Shown here: piece by piece, positions 11,367 through 22,256 of the stretch
Position numbering within the stretch: position 1 is the stretch's first letter
How the letters are laid out: the number at the start of each line of letters is the position of its first letter
Assembly: GCA_037367405.1 (NCBI GenBank)
Contig: JAZKJV010001876.1
Span: 1,488,001 to 1,552,000, forward strand
Length of the DNA: 64,000 nt
Reading direction: 5' to 3'
Source: Ottelia alismoides
Lineage: Eukaryota; Streptophyta; Magnoliopsida; Alismatales; Hydrocharitaceae
The notes under the pieces: generated by a model
The model's input: the letters and a program-made list of their open reading frames with translations, nothing else
The model's database searches: none
Told to the model about the DNA's origin: nothing
Made by a program: the position numbers and the translations under genes

Positions 11367-12899
11367 AGGCCGGGGTGAATGGTGGCACATCAGGGCGTAG
11401 GAATGAGCACTTGGAGCAGGAGGAGGAATGGGAAGGGGTATACCTGGGATGGTTACGATGTGCTCTACGTTCACTGGACCAGAGCTAGAGAGTAGCTTCG
11501 AAGAAGAAGCTTGCACAAGGCACATGCCTTGGATCATGCCGCAAGGTGGGCTGTCGTTGTCACCGGCCAAGCTGGATGTAGGGTGGATGGCTTGAGCGAC
11601 CGGCTAGGAGGGTCCTTTATAGATGGCGATGTAGGGATGTTACACGGGTGAGGGGAGTGGACGGGGGTGGCGCGCGTAACGGCTGGAGGAGGCGAGGGGG
11701 CATTGGTCGTTCACGCGGGTGAAGTGTGTAACGGCCAGGGGCCGTGCATGGCGGAGGTTGCGCGAGAATTAGCTAGAGGTGGAAGAAGGTGAGGGGTCAC
11801 GTGTTGGGCACGTGACACAAGGGAAGAGAGAGAAGCGGGTCATGTGGGGGTGCCACATGGCACGCCCTGGAGCTGCCACGTGGCACCAAAAAAATTCAAA
11901 GTTTAAAGATAGAAAAGAAATAGAAGGAGACCTCGGATCAAAAATTTTTCTTCACAAAATTGTTCGTCTCGACGAGATCTACAACTTTCATGAAGGACTC
12001 GGGAGCAAAAGAGGCCACATGTGTGAAGTGGTCTTTTTGGTGGTTCTCCATGTGTATAGAAAATCGGATTTTTGGGATTTTATAATTTTTTGGTGTTTTT
12101 AAAGAGGATAAAAATTCTAGAAAAATTATGATAAAATAAAAGAAGATTAATTACACACCAATCTAATTTTTTTTGGATTTTTAATAAATAAGAAAATAGG
12201 GAAATAAAATAGAAGTAAGAAACACGCAATTTTTGTACATACTCACAGTGGACACTTGGACTCAGTCAGTTTCTTTGATGTTAGTTCTAATCTGGATTTG
12301 GATTTTTTGTTGCTTAATAAAACTTTCATCAAAGAACGTAAATGAAGAAGAAATGAAATTAAAAGGGTTAATTATGTACACAAAAACTCATGTAAAAAAT
12401 AGCAAAAAGTCAAAATGCGCAGAAGAGGCCCAAAACCCAACTTTCACATATGAGCTCCGAATTTTACGAAGTTGGTCTTGTTTTGAAGGTATTTTAAAAT
12501 GGAGTACTTTAAAAGTGAGTAGACCAAAATCAGACACTGTATGTGGGAGATATGCTCATTTTAGTCTATCAAATGTGAAATTAAACTTTGGGATTATTTG
12601 ACACTTATTTGAGTTAGTATTTTTTGTATTTTTTATTTAATGAAGTTAATAATATCTACATAATGGAGTGGTTTTGGGTCAATAGGAGTTAGGATGAATT
12701 ATTTACAAATGTGAGAAGTTAGCGGCTTTTTGGGCTAATTTACACTTGGGCTTTTTAATGCAATTATGCATGATGAAATGCAAATATTATTTACACATGT
12801 ATGAATGCTAATGACATTCTGTTAATGATTAATACATGTAAATGTTGGGGAACAGAGCCTCAATGACCAATTTTAGCATGATGAATACGGGATTCATCC
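11367..12899 (-). mobile_element. LTR I, proximal (U3 and promoter) part, minus strand
   Basis: On the minus strand the LTR begins at about 12899 with GGATGAATCCCGTATTCATC, the same palindromic tip as the other gypsy LTRs here (first base T changed to G). It shares long similarity, in reverse, with 21180-21730 (insert K) and 31020-31220 (LTR D): the region around 11930-12040 (the 'cgtctcgacgagatctacaactttcatgaa' area) and around 12420-12590. CACGTG boxes lie at 11798, 11809 and 11877. A TATA box is at 11615-11621 on the minus strand. The 107- and 122-codon plus-strand ORFs at 11779-12102 and 12233-12601 are antisense to this LTR and look fortuitous. Confidence 0.7.
11615..11621 (-). promoter_or_regulatory. 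TATA box of LTR I
   Basis: The minus strand reads CCATCTATAAAGGACC. It lies about 190 bp beyond the CACGTG boxes, a sensible promoter layout for U3. Confidence 0.6.
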
Positions 12900-15093
12900 G
12901 ACATCCACCTATTATTCTGGTCATTGGATCCTTCTGATCAGATGTATCCTCATCGTCCTTCAGCGCCATATTTACAGTTGCATGATCTGTATGGATCAGA
13001 TCGATCCTAGCCGCTAATTCCTCCTCAATTCCTAGCCGTTAAATATAAAGATCCTATGACTTATGGTTAACCTTCAACCTACGACCACCTCTTCCAGCTA
13101 ATGCATCCCTTCATCCCCACGCATCTTCTCCTAATTACGTCGGCCATTATATCCGAACTCTTCCCTCGAAACCACCACCAACTCCTTCTCCTAACTTCTA
13201 GGATTCATGCCAACCACCTTTTGGTTCATAATCCCAACTCCCACACTAAGTGGCGGTGGCTGAAACCACTTCCGGGAGACAGCAACTTTCGATTATATCA
13301 AATAGCCCTTCTCTGACCACTGGCTAAGTCTATCCGCCTTTACATGAACTTAGTCCCTAGCCATCTTGCCCTTTTTGTGATAGAAATTGTGTCCAAGGTT
13401 GAGCAATGACGGGTAGAAGACTTCAACGAGATCCGTGAAAATAACCTTGTGTTGCAGTTGTTCATTCATGCAGCCTGAGCTTTAATCCCTTGCCTGGATT
13501 TCACCTGCAAAGTTTTCAAGCTTTTGCATCGAGCTTATAATTCTTCAAAATCCTCATTGATTCATCCGTTGATCTCCAGGTCAAAGCCCTAATTTTTATT
13601 TTCTTTAATTTTCACTAATTGTTTCACATGATCTTCATTGCTTATCTCTTGATATGAGTATCTGGACATCTCCATCTTCGATCCATATTCCACGCGTACC
13701 CCCTCATGAATTCTTTCATTCTCCATAGCAGTGTCCCCTACAATCCATCCAATCAACTCCTCGGATTGGAACCCAATTGAGGCTTAATCCTCCATCTTCA
13801 TGAAGCCTTCCATTTCACCTCAAATCCACCTTAATTTAGTTGTGTGTGTGTGTGTGTTCTTGAACGTATGGTACTAACATTGCAAGCTGACTTAGCTTCA
13901 ATGGTCGGAGATTGAGGTGCATCTCTGATTAACTCTCTCTTCCCCTAAGAGCAGATGGAGTTTCCATACCATTCTGAAGATAGTCGGAGCTCTTCTCATC
14001 TTCACCAGCCTCTAAGAATCGTGCCAAGTATTGTGAAGCACGTGAGGACCAATGAGGAATGTTAGCACGCTCGTCGAAGAATCACCAACGTACCACCATC
14101 CACAGCAGAGCTGAAGAACCGGGGACGAGCAACTACCATTGATTATCCCAATTTGGGCAAAAATCAACAGTCCACATTGATCCACGACAGCCTCCCGAAG
14201 CAACGATTCACCCCTGAGGCTCGAAATTCGAGCATGTGCCTTGGGTAATTTGCATCAGCGACCCTTGATTTCTCAAGAATTACAGATAAGTCCTCCTGTA
14301 TTATGAAAATTGCAGAACACCCCCTATGTTTATTTTAATTGCATTATAGTTTGTGTTTGTCCTTATATAAACTTGTAGTTTTTCTTACGAAAAAGCCCTT
14401 GGATTGAATATTGAATATCTTCCCTTATATTTATCCAAATGAAATGATTTTGCTCTCATTTGAAAGCTAATTCTATGCTCTTTTTTGTCATGCTTTATTG
14501 AAAATTCGATTTTGAAAATTATGTTTTAATTATTCATTCTCATAAGTGCCTAGTTTGACCTATAAATGCATTTGAAATTGAACTTTTCATGATTAATTGA
14601 ACATGTTATGCCTGCTGAATCTTAGAGACTGATTTGTAGTTATTTATTATGAATATTATTAAGTCTTTAAGTGCAACAATTGCAGGTTAAAAATTTAAAT
14701 GACATAAAGAATTTAAAGACAAAACATTATTGGATGCTAAATGCCAAAATTCTAATTGAATCAATTCATGGTATTTTTGTGATGAATCCAAGTTATCTTT
14801 TATGTGTCTATTCGTAATTTGTTTATCATAATCATATTGTTTGTGCATCATTGTTTCACCTAGTTTATTTACAAGAAAAAATGTGTTAAAATTTTGTCTT
14901 GTTGTGATTTTTTGCATCAGCTCACTAGAATCATCCTACAAGTTGCTCTATCAAATATTAACACATGAAATTAATTACCAAATTTCTCGCATCCTTGTGT
15001 TTGACCCTGGACTTCCCAGGGTAAAAGTTAAATTGAATCCTCTTCATAGAAATTACTCATTCAATTCTATACACGCTAAGTAACCATGCTATA
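12900..15093 (+). mobile_element. LTR-like segment J (promoter, R and U5), plus strand
   Basis: The segment has the parts of a gypsy LTR from promoter to end. A TATA-like ATATAAAG is at 13043-13050, followed by a GC-richer pyrimidine-rich leader to about 14230 and then U5-like text ('tcctcctgtattatgaaaattgc', 14290-14320). At about 14990-15020 it has the end-of-LTR motif around 'gaccctggacttcccagggt', equivalent to 'aaccctcgggaattgtagcct' in LTRs A, B and C. It ends near 15093, after which a leader similar to that of AB begins. The AT-rich U3 half is missing: the LTR tip at 12879-12900 is shared head to head with LTR I. No PBS is recognisable. The exact start is uncertain. Confidence 0.5.
13043..13050 (+). 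promoter_or_regulatory. Possible TATA box of LTR segment J
   Basis: AAATATAAAGATCC stands at the AT-to-GC composition change, as in the other LTRs. No transcript evidence is available. Confidence 0.4.
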
Positions 15094-15995
15094 ATGGATC
15101 CATATTAATACATGCATTCAGCAATTCATCAAAGAGCGATCATTCAGTTGAGTGATTGATCCTTAAAATAGTCAAGAGGAATTGTTCTAGACATCATTAC
15201 CTTCCAAGATGCTCTACTTAGAGTGGACTTTACAATCATTCTTATTGAGCACCGAAGACAATTCACCCAGTATATTATTTTTTTGGAAGTTGTTCTTAAC
15301 CTTGGATAAGGTGACTATAGATTGTGTGACTTAGGAAATTGATTTTCCAACATTGGGAACATATCGGCAACACACGAACTTTTATGACACACTCCATCCA
15401 ATGCAACCCACATAACTGTTTACAGTCATGACCATAGAGAGGTAGATGAGTCCCACCTCTTTGATACACCCGAGAGACTGCTTGTTCGACTGACCATCGA
15501 TTCTCACCATACATTCATGAAGAACCAACCTGCGACTACTCCTATGAGGAACCGATATACATGAGCATATTTAAATCCAGATCATGATTATCACGATTAT
15601 TTGAGTGGTCAATTTTTGGCAATAATTAATGAAATACTTGAACCATTTCAGGAGTCAGCTCTTATGCCTAAGGAAATATCCTTCCTCACCAAAACTTCAG
15701 AACATCAAAAGCTGACATCACCTATTGCTTTCCCCTCCACACCTATGACAATTTTGATAGAGAATTCACAAATAGAAGCTCTCTCCGAGACGAACGTCAT
15801 CTTCTTTATTGCCTTGATCATTTTAGTGATCTGAATCTTATGCCTTCATTGTTACAACCACCAACTAGAGAGGTGGCTAACATTTCACAAAACTACTCCA
15901 AAAATGAAGCCATTTCTTCTAGTCGAACTTCTAGTGAGAAGACGTAAAGCATTAATTCTTTGAAGCATTCCCCTGAGTCCCTCAAGGTGTGTCAC
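15094..15995 (+). mobile_element. Internal leader of an older gypsy element, left piece
   Basis: This is the interior of the element into which AB inserted. The phrase 'gagcaccgaag' and its surroundings (15247-15260) match the leader of AB (20151-20163), which supports common ancestry. A 77-codon ORF at 15601-15834 has no match I recognise. The sequence is cut at 15995 by AB and resumes at 28748; the five bases GTCAC occur on both sides. Nothing else is recognisable in it. Confidence 0.55.
15991..15995. repeat. Target-site duplication of AB, left copy (GTCAC)
   Basis: GTCAC directly precedes LTR A and recurs at 28743-28747 directly after LTR B. Confidence 0.9.
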
Positions 15996-16211
15996 TAATG
16001 AATATGCATTTCATCATCTTTATTCATTTATTTTAGTTTAAAATCCCTGATAAAACACATGCATCTTACTAACTTGCATATGTATATAAATATTATTCAT
16101 TTATTACAAATTTACCCTAAAATGAATAAATAAATAAATAAAGGAAAAATAAAGAAAAATAGAAGATTGTATATATGTAATAGATACATGTTGACCTAAA
16201 CCCCTAGAGAA

Positions 16212-16226
16212 GGTCAAGACTTGACC
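16212..16226. promoter_or_regulatory. Conserved 15-bp palindrome in U3
   Basis: GGTCAAGACTTGACC has 7-bp arms around one base. The same palindrome is at 25493-25507, 42480-42494 and 57199-57213, with degenerate copies at 33198-33212, 59315-59329 and 60839-60853. Always about 200-230 bp from the LTR tip. Confidence 0.7.
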
Positions 16227-17779
16227 TGATCGACTAGGAATAAAGTAGTGGTAGATAGGGTCTTTAAGTAGGAAATCCAAAAAATATGTTATAAATATTT
16301 GTATATTTATACTATTTTATTTGTATATAAACTGACCCCGATTAAATAAATTTAAAACAAAAGTTGTAAATAAAATTTTTTTCTAAATAATAAAATTGTT
16401 TGCAAAATAAAGTCGTGTACAAAATAGAAGTAACTACATCCAGAAAAAAGCCATAAAGTGATAATTAATAGATCAATTTTGGCATCATATGAACTCAGGT
16501 TTAACCAAACTCACTTCCATTGTATTCTAAATTAAATTATCTTTAAAATGGCCATGGTTTCATAATTTTTGGAGTTATGGTTTGAAAGTCGATTTTCTGG
16601 GATGGTTTTTGCAAATTGACCATATACTTACTGTATTTATTTTTATTTATTTTTTACATATTATATTTTTAATAATTATAATTATTATTCACAATAAATT
16701 TAAAGTAAATAAAAAATAATTGAAAAAATCTTTTATAAAATGATTTCCTTATTTGTACATATGTATAATGTGTTATATGTATATAACCTTTTCCCAAAAA
16801 TATCCACCACAAAAAATTAAAATAATTAACATTTATTTTTTAAATTAATAAAGTGACAAAAATTATTTATTTATTTTAGTAAATAAAAAACGTATGTTTA
16901 TAATACATGAACTCCGTAATTAACACACCATTAAGGTGGCTCTTTAATTTTTTATAATTATAAATTATTATTTTTACTACTGTAATTAAAAAACATTTTT
17001 TAAAAAATATTTAAATTAAGTAATTTATTTTATTAATTCCACCACTAACTTCCTTCCTTATTTTTTTTCCATTCATATTTTGAAATTCAAATGTATATTC
17101 TTTATATTTAATTGGCTCCTCCTCCCTCATTCTTACTTAATCAATATTTGGTGAGAGGAGCCTATTCTCCAAGAGTCTTCTTGTTACAGAGAGGCACCTA
17201 GCCTACGACCCGTCCAGTGACAGCAACTCGGCCTTCGTCGAGGCGATCATGGTTTCCATCTGCTCCCACAATGAGACCCACGCATTTTTTTCTTATTCTT
17301 AACCTAGATTAATCATAGTTTAATTTTTCACATTTTTATTTCGTTGTCATTTTTTATATTTCTAGATCTCATTTAATATATTTGTTTGATAACTCATAAC
17401 AATTTGATTCACTCTTCCTCATCTGATTTTCCATGTTAACTTCGATTTCCATTCGCTTCATATTCTATCTGACATAATCTACCAACTCCGACCACGTATG
17501 GTGGCCGGAGATGCGGATCCATTCCTCATTTTTCGTTGGAACCCTGTTCGCGTATCTATTTTGATTTTGGGATTAAGGCATCGTGCTCGTGTCCTAATTT
17601 GTTTATAAATAAAAAAAATAAAAAAAATACATAGTTTTTTATTTCTAATATTTATTTTGTAGGATTAAAAAATATATAAAAGATTTTTGTTGTTTCTGTT
17701 TTTTAAAAAAAATGAAAATAAAAAGTGTTTTTTCTATTTTATTTTACAAAAATAACAAAAGTAAAAAGTTGGAAGCGTC

Positions 17780-18340
17780 GCCGATGCCGCTGCTCATCCC
17801 ACCAGTGGTGCCCACCGCCCGTCCACCTCCATTGCTTCTCCGCCAGCGTGGTCCCGCTGATGCAACACCACTTGACATGCCCCCCGCGTCGCTCCAGATC
17901 GACATCACCCGCCAGCGAGAGCGATGCCACCGCCGTTGGAGCCCACTCCTCCTTGTGTGTCGCCCAGTACCTAGACCTCCGATCCGCCATGCGTCGCACC
18001 TTCCACTTCTGCAGGCGGCATCTGTAGCTGACCGCACCACCTGCCACTAGCCAGCAAGACTGCTCAACTAAGCCGCACTCGTGCGTGCGTGCGTCACCTT
18101 GCAATTGCCCTATCTGCAGTACAACATCCCCTTCTCCCCGCGCCCTCGACACCACCGCAATCATCAGCATGTGTATCACCCTCCATGACATTAACTGCAG
18201 GAGGTCCTGGCCTAATCCTCACCACCGCATGCTCACTTGGAGAAGCTTTGTCCACACCCGCGGCCCTTGCTTGAAGAAGAGGGGTGACGCCCCCTCTCTC
18301 TCTCTCTAAGGCACGAAGAAGAAATGAAGGAACCACCTAG
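17780..18340 (+). other. GC-rich island inside LTR A
   Basis: A roughly 550-bp GC-rich block in a very AT-rich LTR, with counterparts in LTR B (27040-27650) and, by position, in both LTRs of C (40490-41020 and 55240-55745). Overlapping ORFs of 100-150 codons exist on both strands; the related block in B gives a 186-codon ORF (27090-27650). The partial similarity of the predicted peptides follows from DNA similarity. It lies downstream of a TATA-like site, so a transcribed leader is likely; protein coding is doubtful. Confidence 0.5.
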
Positions 18341-19467
18341 CATGTGCCCTAAAAAAATTTGGCAAATTGCATGTTTCCCAAATTTATTTCCTGTTATCTT
18401 TTAATGCAAAAATAATTAATAAATACATTTTGGTCCTTGTATTCCAGACTCCAGTGCATGCCTTTTATTATTAGAATACGTGTTTTTATTGGATAATAAA
18501 TTCTGTAAAAACCATGTTATGCTCTGGATTTGTAGTTCTTCATTGTAAAAATTTTGCATTGCATTTTATTATTGTTTGCTACTATTAAAAAATAAAAAAC
18601 ATAGCATTTTACCATGTTTTAAATTAAAAAAAATCACAAAAATTAGGATGTTTCTTCAAAAATTCTAAAAAAACTAAATTAGTTTTGTTTTTGTGTTCTT
18701 AATTTACTTTCCAATTTTCATGTCATAATTATTTAAAAAACTCAAAAAAATTACAAAATACTAAAAATATCAAAAATCACATAAAGATGCAAAAAAATTG
18801 CGATTTCAGTTTCTATTTGCAGAGAATTTCCTGTAGTGTAAAAAAATCATCTTTATAATTTTTGCATTTATTTGATATTTTTAAATTGAAAAATAATCCT
18901 ACTTACTCATTTTTTACTTTTTCTGATGTTTTTTATTCATTTTAAACATCCAAAAAACCTAAAAATCTTTCAAAATTACAAAAAAGTAAGAATTCATTAA
19001 AAATACAAAAAGATTTTATTTGGACATTTTTTGCATTTTTATTATATTTAAAAAAATCTAAAAAAAACTTGCATATCTTTCGTGTATATATCATTCGTTT
19101 TGAAAAGTAATTATTTTTAAAAATTTAAAATTGGAAAAAATAAAAATAATAATAATAATTGAAATAAAAATTAAAAATTAAAAAAGACAAAAATTCCACA
19201 AAAACTATCATTGTGATTCTCTTTTTCTCTTAATTGATTTTCTGATTATTTGAATAACCCTCGGGGATTGTAGCCTCTCTAAGTTCGATCATGTTCGCTA
19301 TACAGGATAATTAAATAGCAAAATGATTCTCTTGCTCGTAATTTCTTGTAATTAATTGTTAACTTGAGAAAAAATATAATAAATTTATTTGTTGACGCTT
19401 GATTTCGTTGCAATGACTTGTTCATAATTAATATGATTTAAAACTCAAGGAAAGCGTGCTAATAAAA

Positions 19468-19487
19468 TGGCGTCGTTGTCGAGGTGG
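19468..19487 (+). other. Primer binding site of AB (tRNA-Asp type, mutated)
   Basis: TGGCGTCGTTGTCGAGGTGG starts three bases after LTR A. The complement of plant tRNA-Asp ends TGGCGCCGTTGCCGGGGA, so the visible differences are mostly C-to-T or G-to-A. The related element C retains TGGTGCCGTTGCCGAGGA at 53965-53948. Confidence 0.82.
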
Positions 19488-20708
19488 CACGGCAATGGTA
19501 GTTAGGTTTCTCTTTTGACATGTTATTCTTGGTTGTAAATATCTATTTATATTTTGCCACATTATTTCATTTTTCATATTCACTGTATTTATTTCATTTT
19601 TTCTTGTTCATATTTGATAATTGTGTCTCTTACCCATTCTCTCTTTTCTTTTTCTTGCGAGGGCCCATGGAGCGAAGGAGGCGATCCTAGAAAAGCCGAA
19701 GCACCCAAGCGAAGAGGAGGTAGCTTGTTTCTTCACCAAGCCACATGAGAGCGTTAGAGGAGGAGAAGAATTGAAGGAGACCAAGCATAAAAAATTGCAC
19801 GGACTCTCATTTATTTATTTCTTGAATTTGAACTATTGTAATAGTACTCTATATACCTTGTTTGTGGGGTCTATTTCTCCAAGTATTGGTGTACTTGGGG
19901 AACCTCACCGGGTTTCAAGTTTTTTCGCCTTTTTTTCATTTGTTTCCCGATTTTTTTCTTTATTTTGTGTGATTGAGCCCTAGTTGTAGGATTTTATTAA
20001 CGATAGATTAAATCCAAACACTTAATTATATTTTCCTGCACCTATAGTTCTCATCTCGACTTAGTCAAATTTTGAATTGCTTCTCATTTAGACTTGGAAT
20101 CGAGCGTCGAGAGGGACTCTACACAATGCTTGTAGGACTCACTTTAATGAGCACCGAAGAGTTCCCCAAGACCGGACTTTTGGATTCCATTTCCGATTTA
20201 TTAACACTTGTGCTTAATTCTAATAGCAATTTCTGTACCTAGGGAGATTTCATCGGCTTGCATTTGCATATAGATAGGTTTCAATTCGGCTTAGTATCCT
20301 TGCATCGAGAAAGTTGGAAGCAAGGTGAGCCTTTACGCTTTGGCATGCAACATTGATTTTGCCTCTCATTGCATTTCTGACTCTCTCCCTCTGATTTTGA
20401 TAACCTAGGATTGCTAAAGGAATTGACTCTCCGATAAGATTCGTGCATTCTTATTAAAGATACAAAAGAAGGTTAACAAATAAAATTAGGACTGCTAAAA
20501 ATACTTGACCCTAAAATATATAAAAAAGAAAATTATTTGTCTTAGGGCGAGCAATACCCTCATTATATTCGTTTTAAATTGCCCGCGTACACACTGAGGT
20601 TAGTACCCAAATCTCATAAGCCAACCTAAGTGTGTATAATTTTTGTGATTCGCACCTAACTCTAAAAAAGATAAGATTAAGACACCAAACTTTCATGGTC
20701 TTCACGAG
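19488..20708 (+). other. Long leader of AB between PBS and ORF
   Basis: About 1.2 kb without a convincing coding frame. The block at 19645-19730, which includes 'gagcgaaggaggcgatccta', is conserved in C in reverse (about 53700-53790), as is the general layout. A 120-codon ORF at 19621-19983 is hydrophobic and low in complexity and is interrupted in C, so I do not call it a gene. Ogre-type elements have long leaders, some with extra ORFs; no such ORF is supported here. Confidence 0.5.
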
Positions 20709-20828
20709 TTGAGTAGGTGAATTGAGGGGTGTGCTTTGCTTTGCGTATATTATTAGCGACTGATTGTGTGCATACTAGATCATTCTATGCATTTGTGCCT
20801 TTTTCTTCACATCTTTTGACTTGACTAT

Positions 20829-21904
20829 TGATGAATCGCGAATTCATCACTCTAAATCTCATTTTTTAAGCTCAAATACCTTAAAATCAACAGCATATCT
20901 GCATCTATTCTGCATAATTAGCATTCATGTATGATTTCATAAGAATGACATTTTAGCACAAATTTCTGCATAAAACAAGAAGCCAAAAATCCAAGCCAGA
21001 AATGACCTGTAAATAGCCTAACTTCCCCGATTTTTAACTCATTCATGCTAACTCCGAATGACACAAAACGACCTCCACTGTGTAGATATCACTAACAAGA
21101 ATAAAGGAAAAATACAAAAAAATAACTAACCCAGGTAAGTGGACCAAAAACCCAAACCCAAATTTCAGGATTTTTAGACTAAAAGCCTCATATTTTTCCC
21201 ATCCAGTGTCCGATTTAATCCTACTCACTTTTGAACTAATGTACATTCAATTACCTTCAAAACAAGACCAAGTTCAAGTGAATCGGAGCTCGTATGTGAA
21301 AGTTGGGTTTTGGGTCTCTTTTGTATATTGTATATTTTAGCCGTTTTTGACTTATTATTTTATGTACATATTTTATTAATCAATAAAAATCCAAAAAAAT
21401 TATATTAATATGTATTTATTTGTCTCTGATTTATCATATTTTTTCCGTATTTTTATCTGATCTTAAAAATGACATAAAAATTACAAAACCCCAAAATCAA
21501 GGTGTTCTATGTACATAGGATACCCCAAAAATACCACTTTATGCAAACGATCGATTTTGGTTTTTATCTTCATGAAAGTCGTAGATCTCATCGAGACGAG
21601 CAATTTTCATGAAGAAACTTTTTTGATCCGAGGTTATTTACTAATTTCTATTGATTTTACAAAGTATTTTAAATCCCGAATTTTCTGGTGCTGACACGTG
21701 GCGGCACCTGGTGCCGCCACGTGTCAGCTATTTTCCACATATTTATATATTCGTTAATTTAAAAAAATAAAAATAATAAAAAAAATAATAAAATAATAAT
21801 TGGGCGCACGTGCGTCGCACGTGCCTCCTAGGCACGTGCTCCGCACGTGTCCCAGCCCTTCGCCCCCACACGCCACGTGCTCCTATCATGGACGTCCGAT
21901 CTTG
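20829..21904 (+). mobile_element. Inserted gypsy LTR piece K
   Basis: Starts TGATGAATCGCGAATTCATCA, a full LTR-tip palindrome, and matches LTR I (reverse) and LTR D over U3. It is flanked by the 9-bp direct repeat CTTGACTAT (20820-20828 and 21901-21909); the last five bases ACTAT could be a normal target duplication, but the right end lacks the usual CA, so the insert may be truncated. At only 1.08 kb it holds U3 without an evident promoter-to-U5 part. Confidence 0.6.
21690..21879 (+). promoter_or_regulatory. CACGTG cluster with a 39-bp perfect inverted repeat
   Basis: Positions 21690-21728 form a perfect inverted repeat with 19-base arms and a one-base centre. CACGTG hexamers (G-box, the core bound by plant bZIP and bHLH factors) start at 21695, 21718, 21807, 21818, 21833, 21844 and 21874: seven in 185 bp. 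LTR I has a related hairpin near 11850-11885 and three CACGTG. Being U3 DNA, it is a plausible enhancer; that is inference. Confidence 0.65.
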
Positions 21905-22256
21905 ACTATCTTTCTCTCCCCATCATTTTCTCTTGTTTCAAAGATGGACGACTGGATTGATTTTTATCTGACCTTCACATGTCCCTCTCACCCTCCAGAT
22001 GGTCCATCTCCCTTTACCCATGAGGACATTCCTCGTGATTTTTGTATAGATCTGCCTGACCCATTATTTCAGGAATCGAACTTTGAATTTCACCCACCCT
22101 CATTGAGTAGGTGAATTGAGGGGTGTGCTTTGCTTTGTGTATGTTGTTTGTGATTGATTGTGTGCATACTAGATCCTTCTATGCATTTGTGTCTTTTTCT
22201 TCACATATTTTGACTTGACTATCGTGGTCTCCCTATAATTTTCTCTTGGTTCGAAG

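Larger units (their letters stand above)
15996..19464 (+). repeat. 5' LTR of AB (LTR A)
   Basis: Aligns throughout with 25277-28742. Landmarks in order: palindromic tip, the 15-bp palindrome at 16212-16226, the motif around 'gaactcaggtttaaccaaactcac' (16490-16515), a conserved GC-richer block at 17140-17290, a TATA-like TATATAAAA at 17673-17681, a GC-rich island at 17780-18340, a long A/T-rich stretch, then the end motif near 19255-19310 ('ataaccctcggggattgtag'). Confidence 0.9.

Noticed and set aside
13838..13857. (TG)n microsatellite, and (CT)n near 31463 and (TA)n near 32400
   Set aside because: Short simple repeats of the kind found throughout plant DNA; no function suggested by context.
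17739..18191. 150-codon ORF on the minus strand and others overlapping at 17712-18336
   Set aside because: GC-rich island of LTR A; several frames on both strands are open because stops are rare in GC-rich DNA. No domain is visible.
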